Shown here: positions 35,080 through 45,203 of the stretch, piece by piece
Layout: each line of letters starts with the position of its first letter
How positions within the stretch are numbered: the first letter of the stretch is position 1
Source: Quillaja saponaria
Taxonomy: Eukaryota; Streptophyta; Magnoliopsida; Fabales; Quillajaceae
NCBI GenBank assembly: GCA_029379385.1
Contig: CM055618.1
Span: 6,892,134-6,956,133 of the forward strand
Length of the DNA stretch: 64,000 nt
Direction of reading: 5' to 3'
Made by a program: the position numbers and the translations under genes
Notes under the pieces: generated by a model
The model's input: the letters and a program-made list of their open reading frames with translations, nothing else
Told to the model about the DNA's origin: nothing
The model's database searches: none

Positions 35080-35189
35080 CAATATTGCTTAAAGAGCTTG
35101 TACCCTACGATCACTGCCAATAGGATGGTTACTACCACCCCTGCCATTGTTGTCATTGCCATCAACGTTCTTCATTTGGATCTCCATCT

Positions 35190-35207
35190 TGGCTCTGATA
35201 CCATTAA
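35190..35207 (-). promoter_or_regulatory. Primer-binding site of the host short LTR element
   Basis: On the minus strand TGGTATCAGAGCC follows the LTR end TTTTGCA after a short TTAA spacer. It is complementary to initiator tRNA-Met and fixes the element's orientation and inner boundary. Confidence 0.8.
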
Positions 35208-35494
35208 TGCAAAACGAGAGCATGGTTAATAACATAATTGTTCACGACAAACCCTACACATCCTTGATTATAAGGAAATCAAGCGAAATATTTATTCATA
35301 ATTTCAAAGATTCCTTCATACTACATAAATGGTCTTTAAATAGACTATAAAAGACTTAATCAACAAGTAAAGAATATTCTAGACCTTTCCTAAAATTACT
35401 ATAATTATCCTAAAATAGAGCTATTTAAATCACCTTAAATAGTGCTTGTTTAAATTACAATAAATACAGTTGATCGTTGCTTTATTGTCCTACA
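35208..35494 (-). repeat. 5' LTR of the host short LTR element
   Basis: 287 bp, TG...CA ends on + (TGCAAAACG ... CCTACA). Pairs with 30884..31216. Flanking 5-mers (CTTAA left, TCAAA right) do not match well, so the target duplication is decayed or an end is slightly off. Confidence 0.78.
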
Positions 35495-35779
35495 TCAAAA
35501 TTGTACTAAACTGTATACTTTCGGCACCTTATACATTCCAAAATTTTGTGAAGGATTGAATATGCTGTCAACTTTAGATGATAATAATTATGATCTTGTA
35601 GACATTTAGCTAACACTTCCTAATTTTCTTTGATGTATTTTGAGAAAATTGTGAACTTGAACTATTTTTCCTCTGTTTAAAGTAGTTAATATCTTTATAT
35701 AGATGTCTATTCCCCCCTCCCCCCAAACTATATGACTTCCTTCCATAAGAAATATCATATTTTTTGTCGACCTCTAATA
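35495..35779. other. Intergenic spacer
   Basis: AT-rich with no gene; a CCCCCCTCCCCCC run is at 35711-35724. Confidence 0.4.
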
Positions 35780-37120
35780 TGTCACATCCTATACAGAGAT
35801 ATGACTGGCCAGAGAAATGGATAACCAAATCTTCATAATCCTGACTCCAAATCAAGAAATACATATGACTATTGATCAAAATTAGAAGTTAAAAAGAAAT
35901 TTTTATAAAAACAAAAACATATATAAAGACTCATGTACTAATATGCACATTAATTTAACTAAAAATTTAGTCAAAGGTTCCTCAAAAATTAGAACATGCC
36001 CAATAATACAAATATATTATACCATGGTTATATTCAACTAGTCAACTATAATAGTAATAAAAGCAAGGAGGTCTGCTCCATTTATACCATAAACAATAAA
36101 AATTAAACTATTGCATAATCAAAATCTAGTACTCAAGGTCCTAATATGATTGCAAGACTTCATCATTTGGCTTCAAATAAGTGATCTTGAATATGTACCT
36201 TGCCGCAATATAATCGTCAAGTCAAGTATCCATCAGTGACGTCAAATGAGATCGTAGTACTTAAAAAAAAACATAAAAAAGTGAGGGATGAGTCAAAAAG
36301 ACTCAGTGAGGAAAAAACATATCCTAAGGGTAATAGCATCAATCAATATATAAATAAAACACATGGATCAAATAATTTCAGGATAACATGAATTTCAAAA
36401 CAATTCAATTTCACATGTAAGTAAATATAGAAAGCATAAATGCCAACAAATACAATTCAAGTAATCTAATATATACGCAAATCAATCAAAATATCAAAAA
36501 GGACCAATATGAATAATTCATCACCAGTGCACCAAATGCACATCTTCCTCGGGGCATTTTCACTTGCGCACACCAAGAATAAATATAACTCCTCACATAT
36601 CCACCCCAGGGATGAGTTACTCAAATATATATATATATATATTAATCAAATAACAAATAATCAAATTAGGTTATCTTAAGTGCACCCTAATTCTATTTCA
36701 TTTAAAAATCAGTTTCACTAGCCTTTATCAAACACAAACAAAGTCACACATCAAACACATTTCACTTAATATGAGAAGGTCAACAATATAGCATTTAACC
36801 AATTAACTCAATTATAGCATTAAACATTCATATTTGCAAACTATATTAACATATTCATAAAAGTATGCCGAAACAATTAATCACAATAATCTAGCAACCA
36901 AAGAGTAACATTTTCCACTCACAAGGCTTAAGGATTTGGTTCGTCATTTCTTCTAAGATTCAAAGGTGGTGATGGCTAAACAACGCGTTCCAAAGCTAAA
37001 AATCATAATTTCATGTGTTACTTAATGTATAAATTTCATAGTTATAATCTCCTATTTATTCATTTAATTACTAAATCTTATTTAGATCAACTCCTATACA
37101 TTTACTAAAAGCAAATTTCT
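35780..37120 (+). repeat. Left arm of a ~5.5-kb inverted repeat (TGTCACA family)
   Basis: The arm starts TGTCACATCCTATACAGAG. Blocks shared with the inverted right arm, in order from the tip: ATAACCAAATCTYC, GAAGTTAAMW, GGATACTAGCATCA-like (here GGGTAATAGCATCA at 36328), CACTTGCGCACA with ATCCACCCCAGGG-GAG (36568-36619), TTATCTTAAGTGCACC (36671-36686), ACTAGCCTTTATCAAACAC (36718-36736), AATAATCTAGCAACCAAAGAGTAAC (36886-36910), TTTAATTACTAAATCT (37063-37078). No ORF of note. Either a long terminal inverted repeat or an LTR-like copy; superfamily unassigned. Confidence 0.75.
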
Positions 37121-37539
37121 CCTAGACATTTCATCAAATACCTTGATGGCATAATTCTTTCCATTTCATGTATGTATGTTATATATATACATATATACAT
37201 ACCAAGAAATTAATGTAAATTCATAATTTCAACATTTATCACATTCTAGTCTCAAATTCAAATTTAAATTAGTTATTCTAAATCATTCAAAACCTTAAAT
37301 CCCATGTTTCATCTTTTTCCTTAACCATTTAACCAGTACTCTTTCCATCACTGTCAGGTTCAATTCACCCTTCTAAGTTCTCTGTATCCTAACTCTCAAT
37401 CAAATATATTGTCATAACCCTTATAACTTGATATTGTAAAGTCGAGTTTTAAGCGTAATGTGTAAATTTTAGTAGGTTCTAAAAAAATAATAATAATACA
37501 ATTGAACTTATTACAACCTGATACCTTAGTATAGGTTCT

Positions 37540-37540
37540 A

Positions 37541-37589
<49 letters not shown>

Positions 37590-37600
37590 GTATGTAAATG
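37540..37600. repeat. (TA)n and (TGTA)n microsatellite
   Basis: About 12-15 TA units followed by TGTA units. Such tracts are frequently length-variable. Confidence 0.85.
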
Positions 37601-37893
37601 TATGTATAAAATTAAGATTCATTCTACACCACTTAATTAGAGAATTAACTTTACTCTCACTTTTTCATTTTGTCTTTTTCTAGCCTTAACCTTCCAGATT
37701 TTTTTTTTAATCCATCGCCTCTTGTGTTCATTTATTCCTTTTTGTTTACGTCTTGAAGTGCCCTGTTTTTCTTACTCTTCATCTTGCCATGAGAAATTCT
37801 TAGTAGCCGAGTGAACCTTGGTTCTTTGTAAGCTGAATTCTCCTTCTTCCATCCTTACCCTCATACTAGTTTCATTCAGTTTTAGGGTCTTAG

Positions 37894-38033
37894 TTGGTGG
37901 AAGGTTCTCTATTCCTTGTTGTGTTACTGATAAAGTTTTCCCTCCACTATATTTCTCACAGCAACCATCAGCTGAAGAACTAATTGCAAGGGATCTCCAT
38001 GATGTTGAGTGGAAGTTTAGGCATATTTTTAAG
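37894..38033 (+). pseudogene. Auxin response factor B3-domain exon fragment
   Basis: Translates to [20 protein letters not shown] then [20 protein letters not shown] and KFRHIFK. This is the start of the DNA-binding B3 domain of plant ARFs (family text [20 protein letters not shown], then WKFRHIFRGQPKRHLL), closest by eye to the ARF6/ARF8 type. The match is bounded by an acceptor-like TCTTAG and a donor-like GTATAT, so it is one exon with bits of intron. The key RR of SVPRRAAE is lost (PCC) and neighbouring ARF exons are absent, so it cannot act as a transcription factor. Confidence 0.85.
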
Positions 38034-38320
38034 GTATATTTTGGAATATCTTTTTATTGGTTTTGTTCTAATAATCACTTGATCTTATAGCATGTATTTT
38101 CTGATATACTACATCACAATTTTCTGTGACTTAGGATCCTATTAAATGCTATGTATTAAAATAATATTTTAGTTAGAGTGGAAGAGGTAGGTTTGATCAC
38201 ACCAAATGAAGAATGTTAGACAGTTAATACAATTCACTCTTATCATATATTCTTTTAATTGAAAGTGACGAAGCAACATTTTAATTTATCACTAACTTTT
38301 AGCATATGTACTTTTGAAGG

Positions 38321-38402
38321 TGTCTCCGAACAAGCTATATGGGCAGTTTGAGACTCTTGCGAATAATCTAGTGATTTCTCTTGAAGTTGGAGATACTAAG
38401 TA
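38321..38402 (+). other. Possible second captured exon, unidentified
   Basis: Open stretch [20 protein letters not shown] followed by LEVGDTK, less AT-rich than its surroundings, between AAG and an AAGTAAG donor-like site. It does not match the next ARF exon (expected QPKRHLLTTGW), so if captured it is from another gene. Weak evidence. Confidence 0.25.
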
Positions 38403-39640
38403 AGCAGCAGACAAATTACTTTTGCAAGACATTAATAGCAAGTGATACAAGCACCCATGGTGGGTGTGTAAAAGGAAGGACTTGTATTGATTTTTGAGGC
38501 ATATATACATATATACACATACACACTTATGGGAGGAAATTATGCTTCTAAGATGTTTGATGAAATGTCTATAAGAAATTAATGGTAGCTTAATAAGTGA
38601 AACTTGGTTGGATTGGTATTGGAAAATGACAACTTAAGCTCTTGATTGATTCTAAATCACTAGTACAACTTTGAATTTAATTAGATTAGGAGTAGTGTTA
38701 GTGAATTAGTGTTGAAGAGAGGAGTATGAGTTGAAGCTTGAATGTGTTGGAAAATGAGAGTTAAGTGGGTTTTGAAAGGGGTGCAGGGCCAGATTCGTAG
38801 ATGAAAGAAATCTTGTGTTTTGGGTGCTTTTGGAGCTGAATTAAATTAAGATTTCAAGAAAGAAAGTGTAGCTTAGGGTCTTGAGGTGATGCCTGCAAAA
38901 TTTGTAATCTGATTCCAAGTATATTGATCGTTAGAGCTACTGGACTGAGGCTAGGTCCGTGCAAAATTTTTAGAAAACTTTAGTCAGTTCGGGAGACTTC
39001 ATCGGGTTTGTGGTTAGAATTAGTGCAGGACCTCCAAATAAAAATTGTTCCTAGCATACTAAAGAGAAAATCTAGGAGTTGTGTAGGTTTTAATTCCTTG
39101 TTATGAATATTTTGGAGGTGGTGGAAGTCAGGGTTATGATTTTCGAGTATTAATTAAACCTGTTTTAGTGTAACTGACTTTAGAAGGTCTTAAAGGATGA
39201 ATAATGAGAAGAGTGCTAAAAATGAAATATTTCTAACATCTTGAAATACTATACTAGAAAGTTTCGTAATTTATTTCTTAAGTATGAGAATTCTACAAGT
39301 ATTAAAATCTATGTCAAGTAATTAGAATTGTACTAGTGCCCTGTTTTTGGTTCATGTGAGGAACTAAGTGAGTTCAAGGTTGATTTTAAGAGAAGTTTTT
39401 AAATAAGAAATATAGTTAACTTCCTAAAGTTAATTTCTCAACTTGGTTTTATTAAATTTGATTAAGTATGTAAATAAAAATAAACATGTATGCAAAGAGA
39501 TCGTGAAATAGCTAAAAAGAGTAAAATTAAATAATTGACCGTACTAACATATACATCCAAATAATACATGTGATACCTATCCAAAAAAATATACTTGTCT
39601 ATTAATAAATCCAAGTAACAGAATTAGAATTTTTTTTTTT
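38403..39640. other. Interior of the inverted-repeat structure, right side
   Basis: No ORF. The text reads like continuing non-coding repeat on the minus strand, with CT-rich and AAACCCACTTAACTCTC-type words. I could not match it to the left arm, so it may be unique interior sequence. Confidence 0.35.
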
Positions 39641-41299
39641 TTAGAGAAAGTTATGTTCAAATAACTAAGGTAAGGTCAAAGTTGCCAAAATCTCGCATTT
39701 TGTAGAATTTGATGCAACTTCAAAGAATAAACTGTATTGATATATAAATATAAAAGTTTCAAATGATATACCATTATAAAGCTACATGTGTCTAGTATTT
39801 AACAAATTTTACGAAATTGGATTTGAAATTTCCTAGAGGAAGATATGACTATTAAAGTAAACACAAGTCCAAATCCTAAGTTTGGACAGTTTCAACATCT
39901 CTAACTCACTAATGCTTTTTTTATCTTTTCTAATTGTTTCCTTCTACCTTATGCATTGTTAAGACATCTAAAATGTCTCTTCATTATCAACCGTACTACA
40001 TGAAGTACAATTCATACTACTTGACATGTAATGGCGTAATAGAAAATTTTCATAAAGAAACCTATATAAGTTGATATATAGATTTAGTAATTAAAAGATT
40101 ATAATAATAACGTTTATTAACTAAGTATTATTTGAAACTATAAATTTCAGTTCTGGATGACACACGTGAGTACAAGAGAAAGTGACAAATAAGATTTGTA
40201 AACCAGTGAGTGGTTAACTGTTACATTTTGGGGGCTAGATTATTATGTGTATTTGAATAGATGTGATATATAAAAAATAAGCAAGTACAGTATTTCAGTG
40301 ATTTATTTGAATTATGTTTGTTTGATATTACTTGTGGTTGATAAGGGCTAGCAAAGTAAGTTTTTTTGAAAATTAATTTATTTTATTTTATTTTAGAAAG
40401 TGAAATCCAAGTGCACCTAGGATATTATGATTTGCAATCCTGAGATATTCTTATTCTGATAAATGTTTTAAAATTTTGAGCGCTCAGCCCTAGTGGGATG
40501 GATTATATATGGAGATTAATCTGTTGTGCGGGCGTGTAAGTGCCTGGTGGCAGAAGATACTGTTGTGCGGGCTGAGTTACTCGTTAGCCTTTTGCTTGCT
40601 TTGTATGTTATGATTGATTTGTTATCATATAAATCATGAGAGTTATGAATTTATGACGATTACAAATGCGTGTGCATATTTGGAATTGATACATGAATAT
40701 TGTTACATGATATTAATTGACTATATATGTTATATACTTATGTTGAGTGATGCTAGTATCCTTTGGGTACGTTTTTCCATTCACGAAGTCTGTAGGACTT
40801 ACTCCTTTTTTTTGTGGTTTATTTTAGTAACAGGATCTCAAGGGATCGAAAATACGAATACTGGGCATTGCCAAGTGTTTAGTGACAAGGTATATTCGAA
40901 ATCTCATACTTGAAGTCAAGGATGAAAGTTTGCAGTCACACTAGAACTGTGGGGTGTTTAATTTGGTATGATGTCAAAGTCTAGTTAATTGTCTTATTTA
41001 TGATATGGACAGAGGGGAGCTCCTTGTTGTTTTTGTCTTGTTGTTGTGTAAAAACATGAGTACATGTGGCTGTATTTTGAGGCATGTTCTATATCTTAGG
41101 AAATCTCTACCAAAATTTTTAATAAATTATTATTTATATAAGTAAATGAGCTTTTACAGTTAATTCCTATTTTATAAAAGTTGTCTTTATGTGTTGGCTT
41201 AGTCAAGAGTTATATATATTCAGTTGTAAAAAAGTCAAAGTTACGGAGATTTGGTTATCCGATTATCTGGCTAGTCATGCCTCCGTGAGGGGTGTGACA
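39641..41299 (-). repeat. Right arm of the inverted repeat (TGTCACA family)
   Basis: Read inverted from 41299 it starts TGTCACACCCCTCACGGAGG. It carries the same ordered blocks as the left arm: ATAACCAAATCTCCGTAA, GAACATGCC-like, GGATACTAGCATCA, GGCACTTACACGCC-GCACA, ATATCCTAGGTGCAC, GCTAGCCCTTATCAACCAC, AATAATCTAGC, AATTACTAAATCT. The part beyond about 40080 has no clear partner on the left. Confidence 0.72.
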
Positions 41300-43284
41300 T
41301 ATAATATGGAAAGGCTTCTAATTCAAGGATGAACAACTATCTTAATTGGAAAAGAAACATGAAAACATCAACAAGGGAAGGTGGCAGCTGCACCTTTTGT
41401 TGCTGCCGTGAAGGAGGTGTGCTGCTGAGGGCGAAATGGCTTGCTGCAGACTTCTTGACCTTGCTGCACAAATATCCCACTAAACAGACAGATAAAGAAG
41501 AAGAGGAAGACAAATTAATTACTAAGGGGACTGTTACATTGCAAGACAAGAACGAAAAGATAGCTACTTTGTGTCTTCTTTAACTCACACACCTACACGG
41601 TATACACAAGGAAAAACAGACTCAACAGGCAACAAATAAGGTTGAACTTTCTGGGCTGAACAAGAGAACCTCACGGCCAAAACAAGGGAAAAACATACAT
41701 CCAAAATAATCCAGGCCAATCCGTAGTCAAGGCTCCTCAACTAAAGCTGGCAGAGTGAAAGTTGAGCTACAAACCAAAGGAAGAGCAAGCAAGGCAGATG
41801 GTGGATCCTTTGGCCAACAAGAAGCAACCAAGGTTCAAGAAGGCAAGAGAAAACAAGGGAAAAATAGGAGGCTAAGTCGGTTACAAGAGAAAAAAGAGAT
41901 AAGGAAGTAAAAACAAAAAGGAGGGAAAAAGAAAATAGAAAAATTCTTAAGTCAAAAGTCAAATTTTTTTTTTCTAATTTTAATGTGGTGGAACTTAATT
42001 CTTGATTTACTTATTTACAAGTTTTCATTTACTTTAATTTTTCTTTGTTTATAATTTTATTTATCTAATCACAACAAGTTACATAAAAATATTCTAAAAT
42101 ATACATTAAAATATCAGGTTATAACATAATATTTCTATAATATTCATACTTTGTATTTTCATATAATGAAAATTTATAATTGAATTTATTAGAGGATTCA
42201 ACACTTCTGCTAATGGAATACTGTTACATGTTGTATCCTTAGTCAATGAAGAAATTATTTTGTCGCTCTTGGAGGGAGTTATCCAAGAAAATGCACATGT
42301 CATGTAGTTCTCAATCATCATGATGAATCGTTTTCAGGTTTCAGCCAGTTGACAACGAAACGAGCTTTTATTGCATTGACGATTATTGTGCTCTATATTC
42401 ATACTTTATCTTACATGATAAATTAAGAGGAGAAGTTTTTAGTCATTTTAAAAAAAAAAAAAAATACTAGAATTGAAATATATCACAAAATATAAATAAT
42501 TATGCTACCAATAAAATCAACATTCAACTTATTAAATTTTGAAGTAGAACATTAATTGTTCTCTTGCATAATAGTTTGAAAGGAAAAGCTAATTGAAACG
42601 ATCCAAGATAACAAAAAGAAAACAAAAATTCAACAAGAATTCAATTTATAGATAAATAACACAAAATATATTGAAAAACAATATTAACAATATACATATT
42701 AATATTCATAAATTTTATTAAATTAATATACCATAAGAAACATGCAATAGAAGTAAATATATTATTGTTACAACTTGCTAAAGAAAGAAATATTATATAT
42801 ATATTCAACTGTAATTCAATTTAGAGATAAATATTAAGAAAACCACAATAAGTTTAATCACAATTTTATTTTCCATTGAAAAGCACTATGTATACAACTC
42901 AAGCCAAAACCCAAGCTGATTTATAAAGTGATTTTTCACTATAAGTACTAAAATATACCTGAAAGATGAAAAGTCATGACATAGAAAGAAAGTGTTAAAA
43001 AAACAAATTACATATGCATGCACAGCAAGAAAAAATAATATTATAGTCAAGATGTAGGAAGATCCTTCCAAAACATAATTTAAAATTCAAATCACGTCAT
43101 ACCAAAGCAAAATATGTATGGATAGAGACCTACATCGAAAAAAATTACATTTTTACTGTGGAGAAGTTAAGAAACAAATTCTCACTTGTCTTTAAGAACA
43201 TGTAGAATAAATATATTAAAAAAAGAAAAGAAAAGAAAGAACAATCAAGTGGAGAAGGAGAGATATCAAAAGGCAAAAGACTAG
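41300..43284. other. Intergenic, no supported gene
   Basis: A purine-rich stretch at 41330-41960 gives an 84-codon ORF (41329..41583) with no recognised motif and low-complexity E/K runs. The rest is AT-rich. Confidence 0.4.
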
Positions 43285-43512
43285 TTTGGTATATCGTATA
43301 AAAATAACATGATAAGCATAAAACTATTTAGTTAGTTCTCATACAACATTTGGTAGTAACAGGATAATATAAACCTATAATGTTGATCATCTCTTATACT
43401 ATGCCTGATAATATAAAGTTATATAATGGGGAGGAGAATGATAAGATAAAAATATAACAACAGAATAATTATACATCCTAATACATTGTATATTTCTATA
43501 TGACATGCCAAA
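43285..43512. mobile_element. Small MITE-like inverted repeat
   Basis: The left end TTTGGTATATCGTATAAAAA and the inverted right end TTTGGCATGTCATATAGAAA match at about 15 of 20 positions. Length 228 bp, AT-rich, non-coding. No target duplication was recognised. Confidence 0.5.
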
Positions 43513-45203
43513 CAAACCAAGAATTGAGAAGTACTTATAACATTTACAACATGAAATGAAATAAATAGAAATACAGGTTAATATGACCTATTGGAGTCTA
43601 TGTGGTTTGATGGATGAATGATCCAAATGAAATAAAGGGGATGTTACTTTTAATAATGGATTACCAGATGATGAACATAGGTGTCCCTCTTATCAAATGT
43701 AGTTAATTTGGTCTCCTATCTGCTGCCAAATCACATGTCATTTTACTTGCTATGTTTTCAAAGAGTGTGGCTATCAAATTGCTATAATTTTCTTCAACGT
43801 CCTTTTATTACATCCGGCTTGTTTGGAAAATCTTAGACCAATTTCAAGCCTCCCATATTCTTACGATTAGGCCGTGGCTCGGATCCCTTATCTCCAACCT
43901 GTAGTTTGACATCTAAGAAACTGATAATTTCGTGTTTGGGTACACACAATCTATGGCTTCAGTCGTCCAGACTCATACTGCATTCGCTATTGTCACATTA
44001 TGACTGTATGAATGTATTTATTTCGTTTGAGCCCTTTCCTTTTGTCTTTGATGAACTATAACTACTTTCCCTTCAGAAAAACTAAAAAAAAAAAAAATTA
44101 ACTATTTGCACTTATGATTAATGCATGGATTCGTTTATAGGTGAAACAAAACTTGATTATGTTGTTTGCTGCTAGCCTTTCCCTTAGCAGTTAGCAGCAT
44201 GACAATGACATTTTTAGAATTGTTGCTTTAGAAATAAAAGCAAACTATCGAAATTCTGTTAGTTTTTTTTTTTTTTTTTTTTTATGAAAATGATTTGAAT
44301 AGTTTTGCTTGAGAATAGTATAACTGAGATATCAATTTGTGTTTTCAAGTCGAGAATTCAAAGTCTCGAAGACAAAAATTTCAATGTTGCCACGTAATTG
44401 GGCCGTCCTGTGGGCTTGTTGCCATGATTACATGTAATACAATTGAGTTTGTGTATTTAAAACACAAAATAAGTAAATTTGTACTTTTGAACACAGGAAC
44501 TCGAAGGGAAGAAGATGAAACTTTGTGCGTTCAGCCCACAAATTCATATTTTTGAACCCGCAAATTCAACATTCTTTCAACCCACGACTTCACATGGTAA
44601 TATGGTTATAACAAAGTATGAATCCACTAACATGACGCAAATCCTTAATTTATCAACCTAAAATTGAAGGAAGGGTAGTGAAGGAAAAAAAAAAAAAAAC
44701 TTGAATCACCTTCCCTTCATCACCTACAATATTGGAGTTGTTCACCCCTACCACTCATCAATACTACTAATGCTTATATGGTTGGGATGATGGAAAAGAT
44801 GGACGAGATTATGGAAGAGATAAATCTAGAGGCTGGCTAGGGGAGATCAAGTAACATAGTGAATGAAAGCCCCACACGTAGAGAAAAGAGAAGGCTTTTG
44901 TAAATTAGGAATTTAGTGATTCCATATATTAAGGAGACATATTCACTTAAACTACAGGGCATCCAACGTGGCACTTAGTTTTCCATTCGTGTATGCAAGA
45001 CAAAAATTGAGGTCCCAATGATATTTTACAAGTTTTCTGTCACGCGAGACTATTAAACTTTTTTTTTTTTAAATCAATGGTTTTTTTAATGGTTAGTTCT
45101 AGAAATCAGGATTATGTTAAAGGAAATTAGAAGAGTCAAGAGTAGATAATTTACAACCACATTATGAGAAAGCGTTATATACTTATATTACTGATGGCCA
45201 GAC
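43513..45203. other. Intergenic, no supported gene
   Basis: AT-rich, with a 20-base T run near 44264-44283 and an A run near 44687-44699. Short ORFs are unrecognised. Confidence 0.4.

Larger units (their letters stand above)
30884..35494 (-). mobile_element. Short non-autonomous LTR retrotransposon hosting a nested element
   Basis: Direct repeats 30884..31216 and 35208..35494 start TGCA on + and share ATTGTTCAYGACAAA, CTACACATCCTTGAT, TTTCAAAGAT, GACTTAATCAACAAGTAAA and GTTGATCGTTGCTTTATTGTC. A purine tract and a tRNA-Met-type primer site on the minus strand mark the two internal edges. Without the nested 32086..35079 insertion, its internal region is only about 1 kb and carries no recognisable gag, RT or integrase, like TRIM or small LARD elements. 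Confidence 0.82.

Noticed and set aside
37818..38090. 90-codon frame around the ARF exon as a complete small gene
   Set aside because: Only residues within 37894..38033 match ARF; the rest reads through intron sequence on both sides.
35771..41308. Calling the inverted-repeat structure a Pack-MULE outright
   Set aside because: The 9-bp flanks CCTCTAATA and TATAATATG do not match, and a lone copy of the arm start occurs at 2374; the class stays open.
41329..41583. 84-codon ORF with a Cys-rich patch
   Set aside because: Low-complexity purine-rich DNA with both strands open; no family signature was recognised.
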